A stretch of DNA of 36,422 bases, taken from Curvivirga aplysinae (GTDB lineage Bacteria > Pseudomonadota > Alphaproteobacteria > UBA8366 > Aestuariispiraceae). Shown here in pieces: positions 25,577 to 33,600 of the stretch; positions within the stretch are counted from its first letter, which is position 1, and every line of letters starts with the position of its first letter. The stretch is taken from positions 1 to 36,422 of the forward strand of contig NZ_SMMC01000212.1 of assembly GCF_009711445.1 (NCBI RefSeq). The letters are read 5' to 3'. The notes under the pieces were generated by a model, which was not told where the DNA came from, searched no databases, and was given only the letters and a program-made list of their open reading frames with translations. The translations under genes and the position numbers were made by a program.

Positions 25577-25592
25577 ATTTTGAAAATAGAAT

Positions 25593-25619
25593 GAAGCCTT
25601 AAGAAATTAAGGCTTCTTT
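25593..25619 (+). terminator. Terminator of the 66-aa gene, shared with ialB 3' end
   Basis: GAAGCCTTAA (25593-25602) and TTAAGGCTTC (25607-25616) are perfect inverted copies around GAAA, followed by TTT. The ialB stop codon (25607-25609) lies inside the right arm, so the hairpin overlaps the end of the convergent gene. Confidence 0.65.
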
Positions 25620-26131
25620 ACGTTACACGCATTGTTAACGGCGTTATTCGCTTTACTAAACCCACTTAAAGAATAGGTATCTTTGGTCTTTGTACCGCGT
25701 TGCGACACACCAGAAACAACCATTGTATTCCCACCGCGCATGGCTTTAACAATCGCCTTATCATCTTTCTTAAACGCATAAGCTACGGACCCATGGGTGA
25801 AGAATTCGAAATTCTTACCGCCAATTTTTACCTTCACACGGGAATCTTTTTTCAAAGGATACCCCATACCGAGGCTTACTTCATGATAACGACTGTCATT
25901 TGGACGATGGGTAATAAAGGCAAAAATTTCACCTCGGGCACGGCCGCCTTCTTCATGTTTGGTTGGACGAGACCACATATTACATACTTTGCCACCACCT
26001 TCGGTATAAGAATGTGCTTGCCATTTTTTAAATACACCAAGGTCTTTATCTCCCGCAGCCAAAGACGGCGAAGCTACTAAAAGACCTGTTCCAAGAAGCA
26101 ATGTAGTTGCTTTTAATACGCGTGACATCAT
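25607..26131 (-). CDS. Invasion-associated locus B (IalB) family protein
   Basis: A 174-residue secreted protein: signal peptide MMSRVLKATTLLLGTGLLVASPSLA, probably cut after Ala25, then about 150 residues with the family pattern GVFKKWQAHSYTEGGGKVCNMWSRPTK, VSLGMGYPLKKDSRVKVKIGG and VVSGVSQRGTKTKDTYSLSGF. Two cysteines (CNMW and NACNV) may form a disulfide. IalB proteins are common in alphaproteobacteria and periplasmic or surface-associated; despite the name they are widespread in free-living species. The start at 26131 is chosen for GGAGA 9-10 bases upstream and for the signal peptide; the frame is open to 26182. Confidence 0.87.
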   Translation of the reverse strand: MMSRVLKATTLLLGTGLLVASPSLAAGDKDLGVFKKWQAHSYTEGGGKVCNMWSRPTKHEEGGRARGEIFAFITHRPNDSRYHEVSLGMGYPLKKDSRVKVKIGGKNFEFFTHGSVAYAFKKDDKAIVKAMRGGNTMVVSGVSQRGTKTKDTYSLSGFSKANNAVNNACNVKKP

Positions 26132-26260
26132 GCGTTGAAGTCTCCATCCAAATATTTCATAGATAAACGCCCCCAAATTCAATTCGAATCAAACGGAGGC
26201 GATTAAATTAAAATCTACAAGCAAACTATGGCGATTCTATGGTCGAAGGAAAGTAGAAAC

Positions 26261-26815
26261 CTATTCGCCTTTATCATCATATGTATATTCGCGGGAACGA
26301 ATGATCTGACCGCCATGCACATGCTCAGGCAAAGCCTCTGTCGGACCCCCCGGACGAATAGGACGATCAGCCCAACGACCAAGACTAATTTGACGATCAT
26401 AAAGCATAATCGCCCCTGCAATCCCTACATTCACACAGAATTTAGTTGGAATTTTAACCAAGTGATCGCATTTTTCCTGAATTTCTGGGGACAGAGAACC
26501 ACGTTCTGGGCCAAGGATATAAGCCGCTTGCAATGGATGGCGGAAACTTGGCATCCAAACGGCCTCATCACATAATTCTACGCCAACCAATTTGCAGCCT
26601 TTTGGCAGTTGAATATCATCGGCATTTCCATATTCATAAAGCGGCATATGCTTTGCGGCTTCGGATGTGTCAGATTGATAAACCTCACGCACATTCACCG
26701 CCGGCGCGACCGCAAACACAAAGCTACCGCCAAAGGCATGGGCAGAACGATAAAGACTGCCAACATTTCTTGGTTTGGAAATACCTTCAACACCTAAACC
26801 GAAATAACCACGCAT
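26261..26815 (-). CDS. SpoU/TrmH-family RNA 2'-O-methyltransferase
   Basis: A 184-residue SPOUT methyltransferase. Motif 1 is RNVGSLYRSAHAFGG (about 16-30), motif 2 is YILGPERGSLSPEI, and motif 3 is KIPTKFCVNVGIAGAIMLYDR, forming the knotted SAM site. The size without extra N-terminal domain is like TrmL or short TrmH forms. The target, a tRNA or rRNA ribose, is not determined by sequence. A strong AAGGAGG lies about 9 bases upstream of the ATG. It is followed by ialB on the same strand after 129 bases. Confidence 0.88.
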   Translation of the reverse strand: MRGYFGLGVEGISKPRNVGSLYRSAHAFGGSFVFAVAPAVNVREVYQSDTSEAAKHMPLYEYGNADDIQLPKGCKLVGVELCDEAVWMPSFRHPLQAAYILGPERGSLSPEIQEKCDHLVKIPTKFCVNVGIAGAIMLYDRQISLGRWADRPIRPGGPTEALPEHVHGGQIIRSREYTYDDKGE

Positions 26816-26993
26816 GAGGATAAGGCCTCCTTCAGACCTGAATTCTATATCAATATAAAAGGAAATGATTTCTTGCAGAGGGTTCTTGCATATTTTGCCC
26901 TAAAAAGGCAAGTTCTAGCCAATGAATAAAAAGCTTTCAAAGCAGTAAAATAACAAAAACCACTAAATTCTCGCGGTGATGGAGCCTAAAGAC

Positions 26994-28061
26994 ATGAGCA
27001 ATGATAACTTGCCTGATGAAAAACGTGCCAATTTGAAACTGGATTTTTCCGGCTGCAATCCGGTTTTGGTCGAAGTCACACGTGGTGGTATTGTTGAAAG
27101 TCGTCATCGCGGCAGCATCGCTGTTGTTGATGTTCAAGGCAATGTTCAAGCCGCATGGGGGGATATTACCCAACCCGTTTATGGACGTTCTTCTGTCAAA
27201 GCGTTCCAAGCATTACCGATGTTGGAAACAGGCGCGGCTGACGAATTTGGCTTTAGTGATGATGAAATTTCCTTATCTGTGGCTTCTCATGGCGGGGAAG
27301 AAGTTCATACCAAAACTGCAGCAAGTATGCTTACGAAAATGGGGTTAGGCGAAGATGACTTGGAATGTGGTGCGCATTGGCCCATGCTTGATGAAGCTGC
27401 ACGCGAACTTGCCGCAAAAGGGTTAGTGCCAAATCAACTGCATAACAACTGTTCCGGTAAACATGCCGGTATGCTGGCTTTGGCAAAAAAAATTGGCGTT
27501 GATACTAAGGGGTATGTGGAACAGACGCATGCTGTGCAACAACGCATCAAAGGCACAATGGAATTTATGTGCGGCATTTCTTTAAACGGCGCAGCGGTGG
27601 ATCGAGATGGCTGTTCTGCACCTACTTGGGCGGTTCCCCTTGAAAATACAGCTTATGGATTTGCCCGTTTTGCGGTTCCTGACGATTTACCACCTGCCAA
27701 AGCGGAAGCGTGTAAACGCATCGCCTCTTCTGTGTTCAAACATCCATTTAATGTGGCAGGCACAGGCCGTTACTGTACCGGCATGATGGAGATACTAAAG
27801 GATAAAGTATTTCTAAAAACAGGTGCAGAAGGTTTCTTTAGTGCAGCCCTTCCAGAATACGGTCTTGGCATCGCCTTAAAATGCGATGATGGTTCCACCC
27901 GTGGCGCCGAAGCCATGCTCACTGCAACATTACGTCAAATTGGCGTTCTAGACGGGGATGCACTTGAAAAAGCAGCGCAATATATATCTGTTCCTTTGAC
28001 AAACCGTCGCGAATTCCAGATCGGCGAAATTCGCCCGGCTGGTGAAAACTTCACCTTCTAA
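26994..28061 (+). CDS. L-asparaginase of the thermolabile (ReAV-like) family
   Basis: A 355-residue asparaginase of the PF06089 type, unrelated to the classical bacterial type I/II enzymes. The catalytic serine-lysine pair is in YGRSSVKAFQALP. The Cys-x-x-Lys of NNCSGKHAGM and the Cys of DRDGCSAPTW, 54 residues apart, match the spacing of the zinc ligands reported for Rhizobium etli ReAV (Cys135, Lys138, Cys189). It converts asparagine to aspartate and ammonia in the cytoplasm. ATG 26994 has GGAG 9 bases upstream; the GTG 26976 and ATG 26979 in frame have none. First gene of an operon with the oxidoreductase and methyltransferase genes. Confidence 0.92.
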   Translation: MSNDNLPDEKRANLKLDFSGCNPVLVEVTRGGIVESRHRGSIAVVDVQGNVQAAWGDITQPVYGRSSVKAFQALPMLETGAADEFGFSDDEISLSVASHGGEEVHTKTAASMLTKMGLGEDDLECGAHWPMLDEAARELAAKGLVPNQLHNNCSGKHAGMLALAKKIGVDTKGYVEQTHAVQQRIKGTMEFMCGISLNGAAVDRDGCSAPTWAVPLENTAYGFARFAVPDDLPPAKAEACKRIASSVFKHPFNVAGTGRYCTGMMEILKDKVFLKTGAEGFFSAALPEYGLGIALKCDDGSTRGAEAMLTATLRQIGVLDGDALEKAAQYISVPLTNRREFQIGEIRPAGENFTF

Positions 28062-28076
28062 GGATTTTTATCTTTT

Positions 28077-29048
28077 ATGCGCGCATTACAAATCACAGAA
28101 CATGGTGGCATTGATCAGTTAAGGATGGTTGATCTGCCCTCCCGTCCACTGGCGTCTGGTGAAGTGCGCATCAAGGTGAAAGCTGCTGCCCTGAATTTTG
28201 CTGATTTATTAGTACTAAAGGGCACCTATCAATCAATTCCTCCCTTACCTTTTATTCCGGGTATGGAAGCTGCGGGTAAAGTGATAGAAGTATCAGACGA
28301 TGCAGATGGCGTTTACGTTGGCGATGATGTGGCCGCCTTTATCAATGCTGGCGGATATGCCGAAGAACTGGTCACGCATTGCTCAAATATCTGGCAATCC
28401 CCAAAAGGTGCAAGCGCATCTGAGGCTGCCGCTTACCCAGTCGCCTATGGGACCTCAGAACTTGCACTTTTTGATCGAGCTAAATTGCAAGAAGGTGAAA
28501 CCTTGATGGTTCACGGTGCTGCAGGTGGCGTTGGACTAGCAGCTGTACAACTTGGTAAAGCAATGGGAGCAACTGTTATTGCCACGGCGGGCGGTTCGGA
28601 AAAATGCGCCTTAGCTAAAGAAAATGGCGCAGATCATGTGATTGATTATAAAAATGAAAGTATTAAGAAACGCGTGCAAAAATTAGTGGGTAAAGTCGAC
28701 GTCGTTTATGATCCCGTTGGCGGCGATACCTTTAATCAGTCTCTCAGAGTGATAAATTCATTAGGTCGAATTCTACTTGTTGGATTTGCGTCAGGAGATG
28801 TACCACGTATTCCTGCCAATCACCTATTGGTCAAAAACATTGACATTCAGGGATATTATTGGGGAGATTACATTAAATATGCGCCCAAGAAAGTTACAAA
28901 ATCCTTTGAACGCCTAAACAAATTATATCAAGCGAACAAAATCAAACCTCATGTTTCTAAGACTTTCCCCCTTGAAAAAACGGCTGAAGCACTAGAGTTT
29001 CTAAAAAGCCGTCAGGCAACCGGCAAAGTCATCATCACAATGGATTAA
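28077..29048 (+). CDS. NADPH:quinone oxidoreductase, zinc-independent MDR family
   Basis: A 323-residue medium-chain reductase. The GroES-like N-terminal domain has ALNFADLLVLKGTY and PFIPGMEAAGKVIEV. The Rossmann domain has VHGAAGGVGLAAVQLGKAMGA (145-165). The catalytic and structural zinc cysteines are missing, which places it with the quinone oxidoreductase (QOR/crotonyl-CoA-like) branch. It uses NADPH to reduce quinones or activated double bonds. It starts 15 bases after the asparaginase stop and ends 7 bases before the methyltransferase start, so it is the middle gene of an operon. Confidence 0.92.
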   Translation: MRALQITEHGGIDQLRMVDLPSRPLASGEVRIKVKAAALNFADLLVLKGTYQSIPPLPFIPGMEAAGKVIEVSDDADGVYVGDDVAAFINAGGYAEELVTHCSNIWQSPKGASASEAAAYPVAYGTSELALFDRAKLQEGETLMVHGAAGGVGLAAVQLGKAMGATVIATAGGSEKCALAKENGADHVIDYKNESIKKRVQKLVGKVDVVYDPVGGDTFNQSLRVINSLGRILLVGFASGDVPRIPANHLLVKNIDIQGYYWGDYIKYAPKKVTKSFERLNKLYQANKIKPHVSKTFPLEKTAEALEFLKSRQATGKVIITMD

Positions 29049-29055
29049 ACTTCCC

Positions 29056-30324
29056 ATGGCGAAGAAAAAACAAACGCTATCCGGTAAAGGCACAAAAAGA
29101 GCGACCAAAGCGATCAAAACTCAATATGAAGACTTGCCTTATCCTGAGCGCCGCCCAGAAGATGAGCGCAAACGACTGATCACCGGATCTCCCGGACATC
29201 TCGTTGAGTTACGCCATACATTATTTAACGGTAAACTGCCCCAAGACGAAAATGGTAATTTCCGTGTCCTGATTGCAGGTGGTGGCACTGGTGATGCGCT
29301 TGTAATGCTTGCCCAACAATTAACTGATGAGAATATTGAAGCTGATATTCATTATATTGATCTTTCTAAAGCATCACGTGCCATCGCTGAAAAACGGGTT
29401 AAAGCGCGAAAACTTAAAAACATCACCTTCCATACAGGCTCTCTTCTAGATGCCGCTGACCTTGGTGATTTTCATTACATTGATTGTTGTGGCGTATTAC
29501 ATCACCTGCCCCACCCCCAAGACGGATTTAAAGCATTAGCAAAAGCGTTAAAGCCAAATGGCGGCTTTGGCTTGATGGTCTATGGTACTCATGGGCGGAC
29601 AGGTGTGTATCAAATGCAAGAAGCATTAAGAATGGTTGCATCGGATGGATCTTCACACGATCGCGTGGAACATACCAAAGAGATATTGGGAAAACTACCT
29701 GTCACCAACTGGCTTAATCAAAATGAGGGTATCAATGATCATGAAGTTTCAGATACTGGTATTTTTGACTTGTTGCTTCATTCACAAGATCGTTCCTATA
29801 CGGTGCCAGAACTTAACCAAGAACTAACAAATGCAGGATTAAAACTAGTTACCTATATTGACCCTGCGCCATACAATCCAGACTTCTATCCTTTGCCTGA
29901 TCAAACAAGAGATGTTTTAAAAGATAAATCATTAGAAGAGCGTGCGCAATTTTGTGAACTTCTATCCGGCAATATGCACAAACACACTTTATATTGCGTT
30001 CCGAACTTACGAGAAAATACAATCACGGCAAAACCTAGTAATATGAACTTGGTGCCTGTATTTCGTGATATTCAAACAGAACAGCAATTTCGATCCATGC
30101 CACAAGGCGCCCAACTGGATTTCACACTAAACAGACTAAAATTCCAACCTACCCTACCACCACATGCCGCCCTTATTTTACGGGCAATTGATGGGAAAAG
30201 CAGTTTGGAAGACATCCGACGACGCTTACCTGGGCAACCTGACGTCTTTGCCTTCCAAAATATCTTTAGCTATGTGTTTAACGTAATGAATAGTTTCGGA
30301 AAACTGTTCCTGAAGCAACGATGA
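29056..30324 (+). CDS. SAM-dependent methyltransferase with extra C-terminal domain
   Basis: A 422-residue protein. The class I methyltransferase core spans about residues 68-190: motif I VLIAGGGTGDALVML, acidic IDLSKAS, FHTGSLLD and CGVLHHLPHP. The N-terminus is very basic (MAKKKQTLSGKGTKRATK) and leads into QYEDLPYPERR. After the core comes a long region without known motifs and a C-terminal segment (about 340-422, LPPHAALILRAIDGKSSLEDIRRRL) that looks like a small winged-helix or PqqD-like module. The substrate may be a protein or small molecule and is unknown. The stop codon directly abuts the stop of the convergent transporter gene. Confidence 0.82.
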   Translation: MAKKKQTLSGKGTKRATKAIKTQYEDLPYPERRPEDERKRLITGSPGHLVELRHTLFNGKLPQDENGNFRVLIAGGGTGDALVMLAQQLTDENIEADIHYIDLSKASRAIAEKRVKARKLKNITFHTGSLLDAADLGDFHYIDCCGVLHHLPHPQDGFKALAKALKPNGGFGLMVYGTHGRTGVYQMQEALRMVASDGSSHDRVEHTKEILGKLPVTNWLNQNEGINDHEVSDTGIFDLLLHSQDRSYTVPELNQELTNAGLKLVTYIDPAPYNPDFYPLPDQTRDVLKDKSLEERAQFCELLSGNMHKHTLYCVPNLRENTITAKPSNMNLVPVFRDIQTEQQFRSMPQGAQLDFTLNRLKFQPTLPPHAALILRAIDGKSSLEDIRRRLPGQPDVFAFQNIFSYVFNVMNSFGKLFLKQR

Positions 30325-31239
30325 TCAAGATGCCTTGAGGCGCAACCATTTTTTAATTTGGCCAGGCTTGCTAATCACCAACATATTACCAACTAAGATA
30401 AAGACGACCCCTGCGAGAGCTTCCAATGTCCAGACATAGCCTTCGTAAAAGGTAGAGATACCCAAAGCTACGATAGGGAATAATACCGCCACATAAGCAG
30501 CCCGATCGGCGCCAATATTTTTCACCAAAGTCAAATAACATCCGAATGCGATAACAGATGCAACTGCTGCTAAGTAGAAAAGCGACCATAAATAATCAAA
30601 ACTAGTATCAATTTTAAATTCGATCCCTGCCAATAGAACAATGACAAATGATCCGATCGCACCGTAGGTCATCCCCCATTTGTTATAAGTATTCACGGAA
30701 ATTCCCGCATTATTGTTGCGCATCGCCAACATATTGCCAAAGGATGCAAATAAGGTCGCTAATAGACATAGAGCAAGACCAAACATGGAATCATCTTCGA
30801 AAGATAAGACTTGTACTTCCGGTAAGAATACCAAACCAATACCAAACAGCCCCAAAATACTGGCAATCAAAACACGACCATCTACTTTTTTCTTAAAGAA
30901 GATCGCTTGATTGACGATATTCAAGATCGAAATTGTGCAGAAAACAACAGCAACCAATCCACTAGGCAAATATCCGGTCGCCACATAGAAAGTTGAATAG
31001 TTAAAACTAAACAACATCAAACCTTGGGCAGCCATAAACAAATGGTCTTTAACGCTAAGGTGTTTTTCTTCTTTCTTACGTGAAAACAAATGTACAAAAG
31101 CAAAAAGAATTACACCGGCCAATGCAAAACGATAAGCCACAGAAACAACTGGATGCACCTCCCCCAATTGGAAGGTAATTACAAACCAACTTGATCCCCA
31201 GATTAAAATTGTCAGTAAATAAAATGCTGCATTTTGCAT
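30325..31239 (-). CDS. EamA/DMT-family transporter
   Basis: A 304-residue inner membrane protein with about ten hydrophobic helices in two EamA repeats; the first opens with FYLLTILIWGSSWFVI, the typical DMT entry helix. It should export or exchange small metabolites, and the substrate is unknown. ATG 31239 is chosen for GGGA 6 bases upstream; a TTG two codons earlier opens the frame. It abuts the methyltransferase gene tail to tail with no spacer. Confidence 0.9.
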   Translation of the reverse strand: MQNAAFYLLTILIWGSSWFVITFQLGEVHPVVSVAYRFALAGVILFAFVHLFSRKKEEKHLSVKDHLFMAAQGLMLFSFNYSTFYVATGYLPSGLVAVVFCTISILNIVNQAIFFKKKVDGRVLIASILGLFGIGLVFLPEVQVLSFEDDSMFGLALCLLATLFASFGNMLAMRNNNAGISVNTYNKWGMTYGAIGSFVIVLLAGIEFKIDTSFDYLWSLFYLAAVASVIAFGCYLTLVKNIGADRAAYVAVLFPIVALGISTFYEGYVWTLEALAGVVFILVGNMLVISKPGQIKKWLRLKAS

Positions 31240-31365
31240 TGCCAATCCCGTTCGTATTTATATTTAATTAGAAATCTGTGAAATATTATTACTGTTATAT
31301 ATCACCCCCAACTTTCTGTCCGCCCGTTTCTTGGCATAACATTGTTGATTTAGATGAAACAGTTG

Positions 31366-31412
31366 AAACAAAAAGAAAAAGCGCGGTGCCGACAAGTCGA
31401 TCCACCGCGCTT
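31366..31412 (-). terminator. Strong terminator of the DUF1127 transcript
   Basis: On the minus strand AAGCGCGGTG (from 31412) pairs perfectly with CACCGCGCTT (ending 31379) around a 14-base loop, followed by TTTCTTTTTGTTTC. It lies about 130 bases beyond the DUF1127 stop, giving that mRNA a long 3' untranslated region. Confidence 0.9.
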
Positions 31413-31542
31413 GAATTTTCCGAACCTGCCGAGAATTTAATGCTACCAACCGCATAAAATTCAAGTGGGAGATGGCAGGTTCCAGAGTAGGTTCATTCAG
31501 GGGAAAATGAACCTCAGGGGTCACTTATGAAAAGTGTAAACC
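31366..31542 (-). ncRNA. Candidate 3'-UTR-derived small RNA(s) of the DUF1127 mRNA
   Basis: Between the DUF1127 stop (31543) and the terminator the minus strand folds into discrete hairpins. One is AGGTTCATT-TTCCCCTG-AATGAACCT (31489-31514), 9 perfect pairs with a C-rich loop. A second, two-part hairpin pairs GAACCTGCC with GGCAGGTTC (31474-31482 and 31422-31430) and contains an inner stem (31433-31443 with 31452-31462, 10 of 11 pairs) and a side bulge with TCTCCC. The third is the terminator. A further ACCCCTGAG lies just upstream (31515-31523). C-rich unpaired stretches complementary to ribosome binding sites, downstream of a DUF1127 gene, are the layout known for CcaF1-CcsR of Rhodobacter sphaeroides. 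Transcription and processing are inferred. Confidence 0.55.
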
Positions 31543-31791
31543 TTAGGACATCCAGAAAGGTTTGTTACCTTCACGTAATGCATCTGCGCGTGTCATGCCC
31601 ATGTCATCCAACAAACGTGCATCCAAGGAAGCAAGATGCTTACGCTCTTCAACGCGTGCTTGCCATGTGCGTGCTGCAGTAACTACAGATGCAACCGCAG
31701 AACCAAAACCAGACATGATGTCAGCCATTGTATCTACCAATAGACCAGATGTGCCGCCCAATGTATCAACGAATTGTGTGTTTGTAGCCAT
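31543..31791 (-). CDS. DUF1127 small protein
   Basis: An 82-residue protein whose last 50 residues are a DUF1127 domain: ARTWQARVEERKHLASLDARLLDDMGMTRADALREGNKPFW, with the typical W...R, L..LD..LL.DMG..R and final FW. The N-terminal 35 residues are hydrophobic/small and less conserved. ATG 31791 has GGAGAAG 6 bases upstream; the frame is open to 31833 through a leader hairpin. DUF1127 proteins in alphaproteobacteria are stress-induced, and at least one (CcaF1) binds RNA and affects maturation of small RNAs from its own mRNA. The structured 3' region here suggests a similar role. Confidence 0.85.
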   Translation of the reverse strand: MATNTQFVDTLGGTSGLLVDTMADIMSGFGSAVASVVTAARTWQARVEERKHLASLDARLLDDMGMTRADALREGNKPFWMS

Positions 31792-31810
31792 TTTAACTTC
31801 TCCATCAAAA

Positions 31811-31843
31811 CCCAAATCCGATTTCATCGGCAAATAATTTGGG
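31811..31843 (-). promoter_or_regulatory. Leader hairpin upstream of the DUF1127 gene
   Basis: CCCAAAT (31811-31817) pairs with ATTTGGG (31837-31843), and the inner CCGAT (31818-31822) with ATCGG (31826-31830), leaving a 6-base bulge on one side. It sits about 10 bases upstream of the ribosome binding site (near 31798-31804) in the probable 5' untranslated region and could affect mRNA stability or translation. No confident promoter was found. Confidence 0.4.
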
Positions 31844-32023
31844 TTATATAATTACATTTTTAAAAGTTCGACCGACTTGGATATTCTCGACAAGCCCGTC
31901 TGTTGTCTCTGATGAGCTGTATTTAGGCCTTTTCAATTTTTTCCACAAGAGATAATTTTTTTTGTATCGCATTAGTTTTTTTTATGCGACAGTAACAAAG
32001 TAGTTACACAAATCAGGTGCCCC

Positions 32024-32923
32024 ATGCCAAAACGTCTTCCTCCGTTAAATACCTTAAAAGCTTTCGAAGCATCCGCACGACATCTTTCCTTTACCAAGGC
32101 AGCAGAGGAACTTTTTGTAACACAAGCAGCGGTTTCACACCAAATCAAAACGTTGGAGCAATCCCTTGGTGTACCTTTATTTAAACGTATGAACCGCGCC
32201 TTAATGCTAACCGAAGAAGGTCAGATTTTCTTACCTGCCGTTCGAGAAGCTTTAAAGACTATTCGTGACGCAGTGGAAAAGCTCCATGAACAAGATAGCA
32301 CGGGTACATTAACAGTTTCTTGTATGCCATCCTTTGCCGCCACATGGATGGTGCCACGTCTCGGAAGATTTCATGCGAAACATCCTGATATTGATTTGCG
32401 TATTTCCGCCAATTTTGAACTCACCGACTTCGAACGCGAAGATGTTGATGTTGCTGTTCGTTGGGGGAATGGTCGTGAATATCCGGGTCTGACTTCTGTA
32501 CATTTTATGACTGAAGATATTTTCCCAGTTTGCAGCCCCAAGCTTTTGGAAGAAGGTGAACATCCCCTTCGTCAACCAAGCGATCTCTATTTCCATACAT
32601 TACTGCATGATGAGATGCAGACTGACTGGCGTATGTGGTTAAAAGCAGCAGGTGTCGCAGATTATGTGGATGCCAGTCATGGGATGAGTTTCAACTATTC
32701 CGATTTGGTATTACAAGCTGCCATTGATGGTCAAGGCGTTGCTCTGGGTCGAAGCTTCCTTGCAAAAGACGCCCTGAAACGTGGCCTTCTTGTAAAACCA
32801 TTTGAACTTACCTTACCCGGTGACTTTGCTTATTACTTTGTATGCCCTGAAAACAACTTCCAACGGGCAAAGGTACAAGCATTCCATGATTGGTTAATGG
32901 AAGAAGCTTCTGACGATAGTTAA
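32024..32923 (+). CDS. LysR-family transcriptional regulator, GcvA-like
   Basis: A 299-residue LysR regulator. The winged helix-turn-helix is at 6-65: LPPLNTLKAFEASARHLSFTKAA, then LFVTQAAVSHQIKTLEQSLGVPLF. The effector domain (about 95-295) begins TLTVSCMPSFAATWMVPRLGRFH, which is the GcvA-subgroup pattern. It probably binds DNA as a tetramer and responds to a small ligand. It is divergent from the DUF1127 gene (232 bases between starts), but divergent control of that gene is only a guess. It ends 20 bases from the convergent HAD gene. Confidence 0.92.
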   Translation: MPKRLPPLNTLKAFEASARHLSFTKAAEELFVTQAAVSHQIKTLEQSLGVPLFKRMNRALMLTEEGQIFLPAVREALKTIRDAVEKLHEQDSTGTLTVSCMPSFAATWMVPRLGRFHAKHPDIDLRISANFELTDFEREDVDVAVRWGNGREYPGLTSVHFMTEDIFPVCSPKLLEEGEHPLRQPSDLYFHTLLHDEMQTDWRMWLKAAGVADYVDASHGMSFNYSDLVLQAAIDGQGVALGRSFLAKDALKRGLLVKPFELTLPGDFAYYFVCPENNFQRAKVQAFHDWLMEEASDDS

Positions 32924-32943
32924 TGAAAACCTGGACGAAAAAT

Positions 32944-33600
32944 CTATGCAGTCAGATAACCGCGCAATTCATCCATATGGGTAAATACTTTATGAGCACC
33001 AGCATCGCGTAATAAATCCGCTTGGCGTTCGCTAACATGCCCTGCTCCTGTAAAACCAAATACATCCATACCAGCAGCTTTTGCCGCCTGAATACCTGTG
33101 ACGCTATCTTCTATGACCAGCGACTTTTCTGGTGCATAACCCATTTTGGACGCAGCAAGTAAATGAAGATCAGGTGCAGGCTTCGGATTCTCAACAAAAC
33201 TAGAACTAAAAATATGTTCGACTTCAAACAATTCAAGAATACCTGTGATATCCAACGAAGATAGAAGTCTTTTATAGCCACTATTGGAACAGACACATTT
33301 AGGGAAAGGAAGGGTTTTCAATAATGACTTCACACCATCGATCGGCTCAAGCTCTGTTTCCATTCGTGCTTTCGCAATTGATGAAACTTGCATTTGCGCA
33401 TCTTCTGGCAAAGTCACATTAAAACGAACCTGAATATCCTGCATCAAGTTGAAATCAGTTTTGCCTGCATATTGCTCGCCAAGTTCATGGGCTGTAATAT
33501 CAATCCGATGGGATTTAAAGAAATCACTATAGATACCAGCGACCAGCGCCTCACTATCAACCAAGACACCATCACAATCAAAAATCACTAAATCATACAT
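32944..33600 (-). CDS. HAD-superfamily hydrolase (beta-phosphoglucomutase / phosphatase type)
   Basis: A 218-residue HAD hydrolase. Motif I is FDCDGVLVDSE (Asp8 nucleophile, Asp10 acid/base), motif II is CVCSNSGYKR, motif III Lys is in NPKPAPD, and motif IV is VIEDSVTGIQAAKAAGM. A helical cap sits between residues 15 and 85, as in the YieH/YniC sugar-phosphatase group. It probably dephosphorylates a sugar phosphate; the substrate is unknown. Its ATG shares the A of the transporter's TGA (TGATG), so translation is coupled; a GTG one codon earlier opens the frame. Confidence 0.9.
   Translation of the reverse strand: MYDLVIFDCDGVLVDSEALVAGIYSDFFKSHRIDITAHELGEQYAGKTDFNLMQDIQVRFNVTLPEDAQMQVSSIAKARMETELEPIDGVKSLLKTLPFPKCVCSNSGYKRLLSSLDITGILELFEVEHIFSSSFVENPKPAPDLHLLAASKMGYAPEKSLVIEDSVTGIQAAKAAGMDVFGFTGAGHVSERQADLLRDAGAHKVFTHMDELRGYLTA

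Noticed and set aside
31264-31524. 86-aa minus-strand frame after the DUF1127 gene
   Set aside because: It runs through the hairpins and the terminator, has no ribosome binding site, and its composition is unlike a protein; the region is better read as a structured RNA.
31844-32023. RpoH-type promoter for the DUF1127 gene
   Set aside because: CTTGTCG is present on the minus strand near 31890 but no well-spaced -10 of the RpoH type could be seen, so no promoter is listed.
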